64,000 bases of DNA from assembly GCA_011947345.1 (NCBI GenBank), contig JAAVTG010000096.1, forward strand, positions 23,213 to 87,212, read 5' to 3'. Shown here piece by piece: positions 32,604 to 45,386 of the stretch; position 1 is the first letter of the stretch, and each line of letters starts with the position of its first letter. The notes beneath the pieces were generated by a model. The model worked only from the letters and a program-made list of their open reading frames with translations, was not told the origin of the DNA and ran no database searches. The DNA comes from Phytophthora quininea. Taxonomy: Eukaryota > Oomycota > Peronosporomycetes > Peronosporales > Peronosporaceae. Both the position numbers and the translations under genes were made by a program.

Positions 32604-34359
32604 TTAAACATTCCGCACGAAAACCGCGCTTACATTTGATACACCCGTGCTAAACCTTGTTTTTAGGGTATCCCGCGTTGACTGCATAGATAGCAGGTCA
32701 ACTTTCCATTGCTGTGCTGTGTGGAGATTGGAGCGATTGCATTCAGCGAGGTATCGCTGGCAACAACCTATCGTATCAACCAGTGCTCGTTTGAATTCTT
32801 GGAGAGATACGAGTGCTGAAGCTGAATCGGTAATGTGAAACCGCAACGCATACGCGTTCATGAAAGACAGGTATATCAGCCACGTGAAGACGGAGATGTG
32901 CATGCAAGGTATCCGGAATGGATACCAGTGTTACCGGTTGGCATGACGGCAGGATCAAGACGCACCGATATGCAGTTGGACTTCAGCGCGTTTGCGCAAC
33001 AGGATGTAGAGAAGTAGGCTAAGGAGGTCATTCGCGAATTTGCTCGCTCGACACGAACCCACCTCACCACACCCTTGTGCACAAGCGGGGGGCAATAACG
33101 ACACTTTGCCCCACAGTCTGACGTACTAGCCACCTTGGAAACCGAACGTCTTGTAGGATTTGTGCTGCGTAGCTGATCAACACTATCGACAGCGTTCATG
33201 CAGTTGTTGTAGACTGCAATTAGTGTCAGAGCTACCAGCGACTTACGCTCCAATATGGTTTCTCCTGTCCAGCGCGGAAAGGGTACAGTACCGTGACAAC
33301 AATCTACTGCCTCAGGTGAATCCAATGACAGCGTCGAAGCTGACATAGTTCTCTTTAGATCATTCGAGTAAAACGGACGACCTTTAGGGACTTTGAACAC
33401 GATATGTCCAGCGAGGTTAAACGCACGCAAGCGTCGGCAAGTACTAGGTGCGTTTGTGCTTCGGGAGCTCTTTCTGCTTCTTCTGATGAGCTGCTTCATT
33501 TTACTTGTAGTTTGGCTCATGATCTCCCGCGGCGACGAGCTCCCATGATCCACGGTCTTGGTTGGATAATCGATTCATAGCAGGTTCGAGAGCAAATTTG
33601 TTGAACTTGTCGACTAAATTCAATCGTACTGAATCGTACTGTACCCAGCAACTTTTCTTCTCCATCTGTAAGCGTGTCAATGACCCGCGCGTAATGTGCC
33701 GAGCGTAGAAGATGTCGGACACTGGTAAGCGGTCACTAGGTGACCTGAACGTGCTGGTTTTGTGGTCGGCCATGGCCACCAGAGAGCTGGAGCCGATTTA
33801 CGATCAATGCGAATGTCAGGTAGTGCGAAGGTGTTTCACACTGGAGCTCGAAGTGACGGCAACAGTTGGATATAATCGCTCAGCAGGCGTAGATTGTGCA
33901 GCGTTGCCAGAGCCATTATCCCAGACCGAGTGCACGTACAATGAATCCCACTTAGTCTCAGCAAAACGCTTCTGGAAATGTTGCAATAGTCCTCTACACC
34001 GGTATAGTGGGTCTTGCAACGTCGCAAATGTCACCAAGCTTGGTGGATGTAATTGTAATGTCGCTCGAATATGCTGGAAACGATCTCGGGTCATAGTCTC
34101 TATGAATGCAGGTTGACCAAAAATTCGATCTCTCGACAAGTAATTAGCGATGTCATTGAATGGGCAGAGACTCATTGCCATCTCGAGCCCAAGCGTTGAT
34201 TTCGCTCTTAGGCACAGGCTTTTTCCCTCCGCTTCGAGTATAGTTGTTGTCCACTCCCGAATACTTTAACACAGCGCTGCGGTAACGAATAGCGCGAAAT
34301 CCTTTAAGATCGATACTTATCACTGTAGCATCCATTGTCAACTGTAGCCCGGTCCACAC
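32604..34359 (-). pseudogene. piggyBac-like transposase relic (DDE_Tnp_1_7 type)
   Basis: Read from 34359 leftwards through several frames, these are the piggyBac-family landmarks: FGQPAFIETMTRDRFQHIRA (34110-34050 region); YSNDLKRTM and LIAVYNNCMNAVDSVDQLR (about 33380 and 33200-33150), the latter matching the conserved YNxxMxxVDxxDQ block; and WLIYLSFMNAYALRFHI (about 32880-32830) near the C-terminus. At least four frame breaks. No TTAA-flanked ends could be identified, so element limits are unknown. Confidence 0.7.
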
Positions 34360-35211
34360 GGATCTAGAGTGACGGCGACAACGTCCCTCCTAGCCTCTGC
34401 ATATGATTCTGACCAATAAGAGTATATAATGAGAGGTCTAATAGGTCTTCCTGGACACGTACGGGGATTCGTAGCTAAAGGCTTAATACTACAAATCTCA
34501 ATGCCTCATTGGGCATGGGATTTCTGCTGTCGCTCCTACGATCACTCACCCTTGGATTCTCTAGAGGCTCACTGTTTCGATTCCAGTAGAGCATTGTTCA
34601 GTAATCCGTCTTCTCGGTCACGACGTTGGGGGTTATTCTGGGATCGGCAGAATCATGTCCAACTTTGTGATGTCGATGCCAGATAAGTGAAAGACAATTC
34701 TTCCTAATTTACACCGTTATTCATCAAACGAAAAGATATCCCTCAGTTGATGTGACTTAATTGAATTGATTAACTGTTCATTCTAACTCCAGACCAGCGT
34801 TGTCAATATTTCTGTTCTCCTACTCAAATGCTCTGCTGCCAAGTTAATTTGGCGATTGCGCCACGCTTGCGACTTCCTGATACATGAATTTCTATTAAAT
34901 AATGAACGAAGCAGTAGTACTTGAGTTTTGAGTCCTGCACCCTACGTTACTTTGCATGCAATTGTGGCGCAAGAGCTGCTTGAAGCAACCGGTTCTTCTT
35001 ATTTGCACAAGCCAATCTCAACATCGATCATAATCTTGGGACTTAAGTGTTTTCGCCGCTGCGTCACGATGTATGCAGCTTAAACAACTGTGCTCTGTAA
35101 TATGATGTGTGCTTTGCCAACCAGTTTGCTGTCTTTTCAGGAGAAGTTTAAAACAGTGGCTCATTTGCAGATCCCCTTCTCTCGGAACCCGAGAAACAAT
35201 CCGCGACGTCG
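34360..35211. other. no gene recognised
   Basis: AT-rich DNA with short open frames only. It probably includes flanks of the piggyBac relic. Confidence 0.4.
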
Positions 35212-35455
35212 CGTTCATTTTCCATGTCCTCAGCATTGTGCAGGGGCAAATCGTGAAAGCCCTTCAAATTCGCGCTGGTAGGCACGTGAACGGTGTCGGT
35301 ATCGACTTCACGGACGCCAACGGTATTTTGACCAACGTGTGGCACGGCGGCGATGGCGGCGATCCGTTCGACTTGGAGCTCGAACAAGGCGAGTCTATCA
35401 ACTCCATAGAGGCCCACCGGGTGAGAAAGACGGCAAAACGCGCATCGTGTATCCA
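35212..35455 (+). pseudogene. jacalin-like lectin fragment, copy 2 (internal deletion, 3' truncation)
   Basis: The first block (AFIFHVLS) matches the start of the lectin signal peptide, with GCG in place of the usual ATG-CGA start. It is fused directly to GQIVKALQIRAGRHVNGVG, so about 40 residues are deleted. The domain continues with WHGGDGGDPFDLELEQGE and SIEAH, then a frame shift into GEKDGKTRIVY, and stops where LINE-derived DNA begins (about 35473). Clearly non-functional. Confidence 0.8.
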
Positions 35456-35472
35456 GAAAGAAAAGGTTGTTT

Positions 35473-37526
35473 CCGTGTTAACTAGGCTTCTCGAAATGCG
35501 AAATGTACATTCACCTAGAATACATGATCATACGGTTGTCGCCGAGTAGGTAGGCGGAGCTGTGAGAAGCCTCGAGTTGTTGAGAAATGGCGCATCATTG
35601 GAGACGGCAAAATCTGAGGATGTGTTACCAAGAAGGGGCGAAGCCGAGTCGCAGGCGAAAACGTCTGCAGATAGCGTTGCAGTTCGGATAGTGTTGACGG
35701 CGAGGAAGATCGCAACAGTGCTCGGAAATGGGCACCAAATACAGCATAGACGCGAAAACTCGTTTTAAAAGCTTCCAAGGGCTGATGATCCCCGAATTGG
35801 TATTTATTGCGCGCTGAACAATAGTGCACATGACCATCCATAGTGTCGAAAAACGCTCAATCAAGTTGGTTTTGCGGATTGCCCAAACCGGTTCCTGGTG
35901 ATCATAGTCCAGGCCACCTGCCCGTCTATGATGGCCTTCCAGTCCTGTGTGATGTTCCTCCACAAAAATGATCCTCGCGAGCAGTCAAAGAAGAGGTGCT
36001 GATCCGTTTCAATGTCACTACAGCCGGAATATTCACAGATCGGGTCGGCGGTCTTTTGTGCTGAAATGTAAAATCGAAAATGTTTATTTGAACGCTCCTG
36101 CTCCTACAGCTCTTACATGGTCGTGCCCTTTGGGCATGGCGATCCTTACCAGTAGTCGCCATGCGCTCGTTAGAGATATTCGTGATCTTGTGCTCAAGTC
36201 TAAAACCTTCGTAGGTCCACAAGGTCTGAAGAGCTGAAAGTGCGTAGGAAATGAAATTGTGAACATCTGGGGAGTAATTTCCAGCATAGTCGAAACTGCA
36301 GATCCGAGCAAACCGGTAGGACCACGCGCCGTAGCATCTTCAGAGCTATGACGGTCTCAACTAAATTTGCCTGGCCGAAATCGTCGACTTGGTAGAAAGT
36401 GGATGGTCACTTCGCATTTGAGATGAAGCCAGTAAAGTTTTCATGGCGCTCTTTTGGAGGTGAGCGAATAGCTCCACCTTCGTACTACTCTGCACCCCAA
36501 TTAGTGGTAGGGACAGAGTTGATTCGCAGGAGTCCTCGAGAGGGCCCAACTCACCAGTCACCACAGTGTAGATCCGACGTAGATCATAGTAGAGATTGTG
36601 GAGATGGCGCAATCAGTATCGGAGAGGCCATTCAGGCATTGCCAACAGGAATCAAGCCATAAATGTAGGTGCCTCGGGCTATCCATAGCTCATGAAGTCG
36701 AGTAAGCATCGACATCCGGTCGCGTCAGCAAGCTCCGTCCGAATTTTACGTGTTGCTCTATTTTTGCCTACAACCGCGAGCGAGGAGTCGGTGTCGTATC
36801 GAACACCCAGCAGAGTGTGAGTAGAGTGCCACATGTACGCTCGGAGTAGTGTGTGTTAAAAGTGAAATGGGTCGACAGACGTTTTACCCGGCATTTATGA
36901 AATGCGCGACCACACTTCCCACGTATACCGCCACCACAACGTAAGCCACACAACATCCACGATTGCGGATCGAACCGTGTACGGGCAGATCAGAAAATCA
37001 AACGAAATTCCTGAAGAGTTATCGGGTACACTGTGAGCCAGCAGTGCCGTCGTAGTCGCCCGCCAGAGCTCATTGATGTCTATGATTACAAGTTGTTTCA
37101 ACAGCCGCATCCGGTGAACATTAAAAATTCTTTGTAGCAGTGGAATTTGCAACCCGCCGCTGTTGAAGGAAACATGGCAAACAAACCCTTGGCGAGCTTC
37201 GAGAATTACGGGACGAGCCCATACTTGGTGTCAAGAGATATTGATCAACTAGCGACCACAGCCCTTAATCATAGCGGTCGGCATGGTAAAGTGCGGTGTA
37301 AAGCACCGTAAAAGCGAGAATCATAGTCTGCAGAACGAGTAGTCTGCCCCGGTAAGTACTCGCATGCGAACCCCACTGTGCCAGCCTGGAAACCGATCCG
37401 TGATTCCAACGACGCAAAAACGGAGTCGTCACTCACTCCCTGACCAAAACGTATTGCGAGACACTTGATACGCATCGTGTATCCAATTCTTTTTCCATAC
37501 CATGTTTTAGGTGGTTTTTCAAACAC
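35473..37526 (-). mobile_element. LINE (non-LTR retrotransposon) relic
   Basis: Minus-strand fragments read as the C-terminal half of a LINE polyprotein. Post-RT blocks (RFGQGVSDDSVFASL near 37450-37400) and a middle block (LRRIYTVVTGELGPLE, about 36580) come first. The zinc-knuckle/zf-RVT-like segment follows (SDIETDQHLFFDCSRGSFLW, about 36030-35970), then the terminal ARNxxQF motif region near 35810. Frames are heavily broken. The last 300 bp recur at 55281-55720 at about 85-90% identity, defining a common 3' end. Confidence 0.65.
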
Positions 37527-38039
37527 AATATTGCAGCGCGGTGATTTTCCATACCAACCATTTTTTTAGTTTAACAAATCTAAAAGAACAACTATTGCTA
37601 TATATACCGTACTCGTATTACCCCTACATAACATTAGGCAACTGCGTTACAGGTCGATCGTTATTGACTTAGCTACGCTAAGAAAATTGCCACGACAAAG
37701 TGCTTTACGAGAGACCAAATAATATGCCTTGTACAAGAGCGCCTATCACGAGGCTTTTATGTGTATTTGCTATCTTCATATGACCTACGAGTACTGTGTT
37801 TCTGCCTGACCTCCACTAGTAACTAATAGTATATCTCCACGACAGTTGTTTTGTAGCCACTTAACCGGACTAGTGGAATACAGTATATCAGCCAACTGGC
37901 CTCAACTTTGTATTCCTTACCTGTCAAGAAACTCAGACCGTGGAATTAACACAACAGCTTGATGTAGTCATCCTTACTATTGCCGTTGGAGCCCTCGGAC
38001 TGCGGTTGAAGGTTGAATCTTGAAGCACGCGGCCCGCAG
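37527..38039. other. no gene recognised
   Basis: AT-rich intergenic DNA. No open frame of note. Confidence 0.4.
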
Positions 38040-38210
38040 CTAGATGATGCGGAAGTTGGTCTTGAGAGCAGTACGTACGTCCACTATACACTTCTCTGCC
38101 GAGAAGATCTCCACCAGATGAACGACGCCCGAGTCGTCTTTCATGTTGTTCAGATATACTGAACGGACTTCGTACAGCATGTTGACGTAGCCATTCTTGT
38201 CTTTGATAGG
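38040..38210 (-). pseudogene. 3' fragment of an unidentified gene
   Basis: An open minus-strand frame ends at a TAG (38040-38042) and reads IKDKNGYVNMLYEVRSVYL, then DSGVVHLVEIFSAEK and ALKTNFRII. The regular hydrophobic pattern and uninterrupted codons look like a real C-terminus. No start codon is found, and a hairpin sits at its upstream edge. Family not recognised. Confidence 0.4.
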
Positions 38211-38211
38211 C

Positions 38212-38242
38212 CTTAGACTGAAGCCTTCGGCTTCAGTCTAAG
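38212..38242. repeat. perfect hairpin, 14-bp stem
   Basis: CTTAGACTGAAGCC, a TTC loop, then the exact complement. It abuts the upstream end of the gene fragment at 38040-38210. Confidence 0.85.
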
Positions 38243-40766
38243 AGCTCAACCTGGGGTAGTCGTCCCCGTTATTTTGAACGGATCTTGCTTTTTCCGAGGC
38301 CTTTGGTCTCCCAGTCGTCTTTTCAGCTACCTTCGCGTCTGCAGCCATCTTCACCAGCATTGCTACAGCACTCTTAAGCGATTATCCCTCAGCAACGGCT
38401 CTCTGTACAGCAGTCCAGGGTCTGGTTGCTGGTGGTCGCTGTATCACGCCGCTCCAGTTGCATTTGCTTCTTTTGCGCGGGCGCCATCGGGATCTTCGAG
38501 AAGTTTCATGTAGACGCCTTCATCGCTGAGTCCAACCACTTTCAATACTCCTAATGATGGAGGAGGGTGATCACAGCAGCCAAAGCTCTCCCATCCCTGA
38601 CCATCCTGCCAAATTGTTTTTCCGCTGGAATACCCTATTTCTGTGCACCACATGGGCTTATTTCACCAGTAATAAGATTTATATCACTATGCCCACGCAG
38701 TCTTGTACAAACTGCAAGTCTTGTTAGCTCCATGTTGGATCTCCTACATAACACAAACGCTAGGATAAATCAAAGATACACTCGATATGTTGGACCGTTC
38801 AACATACTGTAGCTAAAGGGTTAAGACATCATGTTCGTGCTTCATGGGTGTGTACACCGGGTACTTTCCTGCATCTGCTTGATGGTCCGCGACGTCTTTC
38901 GTGTTGTTGTAATATGCCCAAGTTCGGACGGTACATTCCAGTCGCTGTCGTCGTCATTTGCAGTTTTGGGCAACATTGCTAAGCCCATTGAGCGTTCGGT
39001 GTTAGGTGGGGAGCGGTGCTTGTGGTGCGGAGGATGGAAAGTCTAAAGTAAGACGTTGACAACTTAGTCTCAATAGTGGTGTCCCTTACGGTAAAGCGAA
39101 TTTAGAGGTATGGTGCGGTCTTGAGCGAGTTGCAACTCCCCATGACCACGGGTTCAGCTTCAACCTTCAATCGTCACCCCTATTACATGCAGTCCATCGC
39201 ATCCGGTGTTGCTGCAATCGACAAAGGCTTAAAGTGTGCCACCTCGTCCACACCACGTCATGCAACCCCGCCAACAAGGCTCAGTCAGGGATCAATCAGA
39301 ATGGGTGTGCAAAGTAAGTCCGACAACGAGGATGTGTAGGACCAGTGGATGAGTAGCGAGATGACATCGAGGTGCACAGCACTCCACAATCATTCTGGCT
39401 TGTCGTGTTGTTCAGCAAGCCCAAATTCGTGGTGCATCACTCTGAAAGGCATCGAGGCTGTCGTGGCAATTCTTCTACAATGCCTAAAATGCTATGTATA
39501 GTATAACACGGGTTCGCCATGCTCCCCTCGATGAAAACCAGTGCAGGGCCACAGCTGTCTGTGGTACAAAAGGAGTTTGGGCAAAGATCATATCCGCGTA
39601 GATGACAGCTTGAATTTTCCACAAAAAGGCCGCCATACCGGCTAGTGATCGAGGAGCAGCCACTCAAGCTCCTCAACATGGAGAAGAACTTTTGCTATTG
39701 AGTGATGGTAATTGCCGTTCATATCATTAGGGATGGACATTTGAGGAGCAATGGTGTCGGAGAAGCTCTACAGCATCAAGTTGCCGCCCGATACCTGGCA
39801 CCGAAGCCAACGAAGTGGCAAGTGGCTGCAGATCACTCTTGGATTTACATCAACTACCAAATCGACTTTGTTACTTCGTGCTGTTGTGCTCTACGTAGCA
39901 TCAACGGGTTGGGGACAAAAATATGTTGTTCTCAGATCACGGATGGCAATCCATCACAACAAGGACGAAGTTGGTCAATGTAGGGAGCCATAGGAGTGGA
40001 ATAATGGATCTTATTTGCTCGTAGATGTAAGCCAATGAGCCGATACCTGAGCTGTCGGAGCCAAATAGCGGTTGTCTACGGAGGCGCAAATTTGTTTGCG
40101 TCAGAGGCTTAGTTATGGAGCGGGTCAGTCCCTAGCTGTTGATGCGCCTAGTGTGGTCGTAGCTTGAAGCTTGGATGGACTTTGAAACTCCATTTTAATT
40201 TGCTCGTCGAATCTATCAGCATAAATCTTCAAAAATAAAATTTAAAAATCTTGTAGCAATAAATTACAATAATATTGTTGGTATGCAATACTGCTGGTAT
40301 GGAAACCCACCTAAGGTATGGAAAATATCCGACGCCCGCAGTAGTGCTAGGTAGTGGTACATGTAGAGATCCCCCTTGAACTAGGAGTGCCATGACGGTA
40401 TCAAATATAACATCTTTGTACCAGCGATGAGCCGCCACACATTGGAAAAGGCACGACGGCAACAGACAGTGGGGATGAAGTTTTTATCAACAAGTGTTAA
40501 CACCAGACAAAGTGGTGGTGATGGTGGAGATATCTAGCTTACGTTTGGCACACGCTAACACACACGGTTCAAGACTGCGCTTGTCATCTACAAGCGACGT
40601 CAACTTTACGGAGCTGGCGAAACCGCGCCGTTTTGTGACGAAGTTGCCGTCAGAGGCAGCACATTGCCGCTGACGGCAACCACGTCAGAAATTGCATATT
40701 GCATATGGTTGCAGGCTATCCTAAATGCATGACTCCAAAATCTACACATTAGAAATCACAAGAATA
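38243..40766. other. no gene recognised
   Basis: About 2.5 kb with only short, unrelated open frames. A short segment near 38811-38830 (GTAGCTAAAGGGTTAAG) resembles repeat units near 32000-32030 and 34470, suggesting a shared degraded repeat family. Confidence 0.4.
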
Positions 40767-40857
40767 CAGCGTCCCATAATCATGGAATTGATTGGGCTGA
40801 AATCTCCATGATTTGAAAGAATCCAGTTATTGATGGATTCTTGATTGTGGGACGCAT
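40767..40857. mobile_element. 91-bp MITE-like element
   Basis: Terminal inverted repeats of about 20 bp with mismatches (left CAGCGTCCCATAATCATG; right, as complement, ATGCGTCCCACAATCAAG) are flanked by TA on both sides. A TA target duplication would fit a Tc1/mariner-type MITE. Confidence 0.5.
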
Positions 40858-41144
40858 TAAAGATTCAAGACCAAGCTACGTTACTAAATACGTGTTGATC
40901 ATTGGCAGTTTAGGATACATATGTACAGAGAGAATTGATAGGCTTTAGGATGGGACTGATTTCCCATTGCGTGTCCTCCACGCATGATAGCAAGGTAAAC
41001 TCGCCTCATTAATCTCACTTCTCAATTTACTCTCCAAGTGCCAAGACTCCTCCCTTCGACAACTACTCTGCCCGCAGCAACACCGCTGCCAGCAACAACT
41101 CTCAGTCGCCGTCTCGCCCAACGCTCCTCGCCCGCGCTAGCTGT

Positions 41145-41647
41145 TACAGTTTTCTGGTCTATGGCCGTCCAAATGGCACCCACTGCGACGAGCTCCTTGC
41201 CGCTCGATCCGAAAAACCCGCCCAGCTGGCAGCCTTCGGTGCCGCTGCCTTTCCGATATTAACGTGACTTGTCGCCCTTGTTGGTGAGGAACTGGATGTA
41301 CACGATGCGCGTTTTGCCGTCCTTTTCGCCTGTGTGGGCCTCCACGGCCGTGATGTACTCACCTTCTCCGAGCTTCAGGTCCAAACGGTTCCCACCGCCG
41401 CCGCCGTGGTACAAGCTGGTCTGGAGCCCATAGTTGTTCGTGAAGTCGATGCCGACGCCATTCACGCGCTCGCCAGCGCGGATGTGGGGGGCTCTGGGGA
41501 TTTGTCCGGGCACGACGACCTTTTGTCCGAGAACTCGTGACCGCGGGACCCACCAAACCTCTTGTTGTCCAAAATCGTGCCCGACTCGGCCAAGGCGTTG
41601 CGGATCACGAGCGCTACTGCAGCAAGCACTTGGAGAATGAATCTCAT
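41145..41647 (-). pseudogene. jacalin-like lectin, copy 3 (frame-broken)
   Basis: ATG at 41647. Signal peptide MRFILQVLAAVALVIRNALA, then GSRGHEFSDKR; a shift near 41518 leads into VVVPGQIPRAPHIRAGERVN, GGGGGNRLDLKLGEGEYI, EAHTGEKDGKTRIVYIQF. A second break near 41262 precedes CQLGGFFGSSGKELVAVG. The usual GGxGGDPFDL reads GGGGGNRLDL. It is divergent with copy 4, 1 kb away. Confidence 0.8.
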
Positions 41648-41812
41648 CGTTGCGGGGAGTCTTCGGAGCGACGGTATGGAGAAGGCAAATTCGCAAATGA
41701 ATCATTGGCCCGCAGCTAAACACTCGCTACAGGTACTATACGAGCAGTGGTCTTCCCGTCAGCGTGTTTCCGACACCGCATCACGCACTTTCCAGGTCGT
41801 CTGGGAAAGCAA

Positions 41813-41840
41813 GGATCGATGATGAGATCGGCCCATTCAA
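41813..41840 (-). promoter_or_regulatory. conserved upstream element of lectin copy 3
   Basis: GGATCGATG, ATGAGATCGG and CCCATTCAA, 166 bp upstream of the start codon, in the same orientation relative to the gene as at 16314-16341. Confidence 0.6.
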
Positions 41841-42455
41841 AAAAAGAACCCACGTCAATGTTGTCCCTGTCAATATCTTAAAGTATTATTGAACCTCAGT
41901 ATATATCCTTGGAGAATCTATGTCATTGTGAGTGTATTACAATCGTTAACAAGCTTAGAGTTGTACTGAAGTACTACAGTAGGCTCACTATGGGAGAAAT
42001 TTGCAAGTGAGAATGCGTAATTGCGAGTGCGATTCAATCATTAACCCTAGATGATTGTGGCCCTTGGAGTCTGAGCTGCTGTCTGAATATCGTGCATATT
42101 TTTTTAAATAGAAAACTATATGATATACTGTATCTAAGCTCGGTGTTGTTCGTATGGCCTTCTTGGTCTGTAGGAACCAGAAAAGAAAGTGCATTGAGAA
42201 GATTAAAAACAACAAAGCTCGGCAATGCCGACTCAACCTTGAGATATTGCTTGAAGTACCCCTGAACTGGAGCACTAGGTAAACTCTGACCGGATACCAT
42301 ATATATAATTTCGTGAGCACAATGCGTTGTCTGCCGGCATAAACTCTTCAGCGATAATGATTGCGCGGCTACAGTTCTCGTTGATCGATTTGCCCTTCGA
42401 AGCCAGAGGAACACTGAGGTCATGTACATTACAAGTAGTCGCTGGTTCTTTTCTT

Positions 42456-42483
42456 TTGAATGGGCCGATCCCGACATCGATCC
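42456..42483 (+). promoter_or_regulatory. conserved upstream element of lectin copy 4
   Basis: TTGAATGGG, CCGATCCCGAC and ATCGATCC, the reverse complement of the element seen before minus-strand copies, 157 bp upstream of the start. Confidence 0.6.
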
Positions 42484-42639
42484 CAGTTTTCCTACACAGT
42501 GCGTGATGCAGTCGACATCACACTACGTGAAAACTACACTACTCGTATCTGTAGCTAGTTTTAATCGCGACACTGTGGGCCGGCAAATCACTCACAATTT
42601 TGCCTTCTCCACCAACTGCGCCGAAGCATCCCTGCAATA

Positions 42640-43199
42640 ATGAGGTTCATTTTCCAGGCGCTTGCTAAAATGGCACTCGTGACTCGTGGCGCCCTAGCTG
42701 ATTGGGGCGCCCGGGGCGTGATTAAGGACTTTAAGTTCGGTGGGTCCCGTGGCCACGAGTACTCCAACGAAGATTCCGTCGTGGCCGGGCAAACGTGCAA
42801 GCCATCCATATCCGCGCTGGTAGGCGTGTGAACGGCCTCGGCATCGACTTCACGGATCCCTACGGGATCCAGAATAACTTGTACCATGGCGGCGATGGTG
42901 GTGACCCGTTCGACTTGGAGCTCGGAGAAGGCGAGTACGTCACAACGATGCAGCCTCACATAGGCGAGAAGCACGGCAAAACGAGCATCGTGTACATTCA
43001 GTTCGTCACCAACAAGAACAACACGCTGGAGAGAGAAACTAGCAACAACAATTTTGGGAATCCAGTAGCTGCTGCGGCTCCCAGATGGGCGGCTTTTTCG
43101 GATCGAGCAGCTAGGAGCTCGACGCGGTCGGTGTCATTTGAACGACCGTCGACCCGAAACCGGAAACCTCGGCTCCGCAAAGTTCATGTCGCTAATACA
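42640..43199 (+). pseudogene. jacalin-like lectin, copy 4 (frame-broken)
   Basis: ATG at 42640. Signal peptide MRFIFQALAKMALVTRGALA, then GSRGHEYSNEDSVVAGQT. A shift near 42795 gives MQAIHIRAGRRVNGLGIDF, YHGGDGGDPFDLELGEGEYV and GKTSIVYIQFVTNK. A second shift near 43080 leads to the MGGFF and LDAVGVIW-like end. Resembles copy 3 most closely (shared GSRGHE segment), so the divergent pair probably arose by inverted duplication. Confidence 0.8.
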
Positions 43200-45068
43200 T
43201 AGCAGACGTGTTATTAAAGAGGGATGAACCTTGAGACGAGGAATCCACAAAAAGTTAATTCTTTCAATTTCATTCATTAAAGTGCCATGAATTCTGTGTT
43301 AGACCGTTATCTATCCCCACTAAAGAATGACACTCATTGACGACAACCTCGCTCCACTGTCAGTCCGTAGCCGTCGTAACTTTACTACTGCGTTAGCGAC
43401 CGGCACGGTGGTGCATGGAGCTACCATTGCCTGGAACACGATGTACCCTGACTAGTGTTAAATGGCCTTCTATTTTGTTGTATGTTTGTTTTTTCTTATA
43501 TCTTTCGAGACTTGACAAAATATTACTAGTCCTATTGTAAAGGTAATTCCAGGCGGGTTTCGTTCTGGATGCTGTTATTGCAACAAGATCTCGCTGAAGT
43601 CTTCGTGTGCCAAACCACTCGCGTGGCCCGTGAAAGTCAAACATGGCTACTTCTTCCGTTTTGGCCAGCTCGACAGCGTGTTCATCAAGCATTGTCTAGC
43701 TTCTTATCGCTTTGTGGGTACGTGCTACCTGTGGTTCATGACGTAATGCTGCACTTGTATTTTGGAGGATTAACTGTGGGCCTCGCGGCTCTACTTCTTA
43801 AGATCGTTGAATCCAAGTATTCAATAGTGTGTTCGTCCTTTGTGTCAAGCTATTGAAACGGTTGAGCACTGCTTTTATACGTACGTGCCCAGCCTTAGAA
43901 CAAATGTGGAGACAAATATGGGCTCTGTGGTCATCCGTCTACCGACCATCTGTAACATGGAGACTGCTGGGTTTTTTTCCAAAACCACAAGATATCTGCA
44001 CGAGCTGGAGGGGACATTAAAATGAATGGCTGCTTCTGACGAAAGAGCAAGCTATTGTTTTCCAGGCCAGGTGGATATTGCGAAACGAGTGGCAGCAATG
44101 CCTAACGTCGCTAAACTGCGGAGTTCTTTCAAGATGCACTACAAACTACCAGCATGTGACGAGTCTCCGTTGCGATCGCTCAGTGATTGCGGAACGTCAA
44201 TTGGGCTTTGATTCTCCGAAGGACATTCCTCTAGAAGGTCCTCAAATTATTTAGATCACGCGAGTTTAGCTGGAATCTGCGAATGAAGTATTGGATAGAG
44301 TGAACAAATTATCCGTTCCAGACGAGAGAATCCGCTAATCAAATCAACTTCCATTTTGGTCCCTGCTTGCGATTCTGCTCGTGATGGTGTCCCCCACGGT
44401 ACTGCGAAAATGTGTTAAATATCATGTTGAACTGACAGCAACTCTCGATCACTGTGTTTTGCTCGGCATCCACTCTAGTCGTTGCTGTACTTTTGTACAG
44501 TATGTTGATGCATATGTGTGTCTTACTTGGGGTGGTCAGCTCCAGAAGTTTTGCCAGGCTCTAATGCTATCTGATTCGCTGCGCCGATCCCAGTCGTGTT
44601 ACAGTGCACATTATGCCCGTCGACGCGCTGCCATGAATCTGTATCCACGTGTCGGTAAGTGATCCCCCACCAACTCCTGCGAAGCCTTTTTCTTCGCCGT
44701 TGAGATGTCCATGTAAACTCCACGCTGCTAGTACTGGTCTGTCAATTGCTGGATCCATCGTCATCATTATTCTGTGGGTAATGTCCAAACATTGGTCATT
44801 ACTGGGTTACTTGTCCAAGAACTGATGATGGGTCGTATTTGATGAATACCCCCAGCTTAAATGATCGGAACTGTACCTTCGTTTGAATGATTCTCATTCC
44901 TGAAAATCCCGAAGTTCCTTAATCTCCATAAAGTGCTGGTGGTGTTGCCGACCATATTCGCCATAATATTTGCATAGAATCAGCATGTTGAGAGTTGACT
45001 CAGATGCTTAACTTGTTTCCTGGTTGTTCTTATGGTTGGGGGATATTTGCTATTCTGAAATCTGATCT
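43200..45068. other. mostly unassigned; possible LINE fragment at 43700-44025 (+)
   Basis: Within 43700-44025 two frames read LPVVHDVMLHLYFGGLTV and then CQAIETVEHCFY, resembling the zf-RVT region of a LINE on the plus strand. The remainder has no recognisable coding sequence. Confidence 0.35.
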
Positions 45069-45155
45069 TTTCCTTCAACCCGTCGTAATGCAGCGTGGGG
45101 TGCAAATCGCGATCATTTATTTACCTGACCACTTGAGCACTAGTGCTCATGTTGC
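45069..45155 (-). repeat. split direct repeat B2
   Basis: 87 bp, matching 45387-45473 at an offset of 318 bp. Contains GCACTAGTGC, a perfect palindrome. Confidence 0.93.
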
Positions 45156-45173
45156 GGGTGTGGAGTGGTGGGT

Positions 45174-45386
45174 AGCTTTAGCGAACAAAACTCGGAATGA
45201 GCGAAACTACTCTAAACTAAACGGTGCGTTCGAGCACGGTGAAGCGAAAGTAACTACTGGTTGAGAGCTAGCTGTGGTTTTGGTTGGTTCTGGCGCGCAG
45301 CGATGGCAAGTGTTGATTTGCCACCAACGTTACCATTACTAGCGTTCCGAAAACCCTTTCTTCGCCAACTTGCCGATAGAAGATCA
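45174..45386 (-). repeat. split direct repeat A2
   Basis: 213 bp identical to 50703-50915 (A1). Confidence 0.95.

Noticed and set aside
42421..42510. Small conserved exon upstream of the lectins (translates to similar DPDIDPSFP-like peptides in copies 4 and 6)
   Set aside because: No start codon, splice site or phase links it to the lectin, and the minus-strand copies vary without codon pattern; a regulatory or repeat element is the simpler reading.
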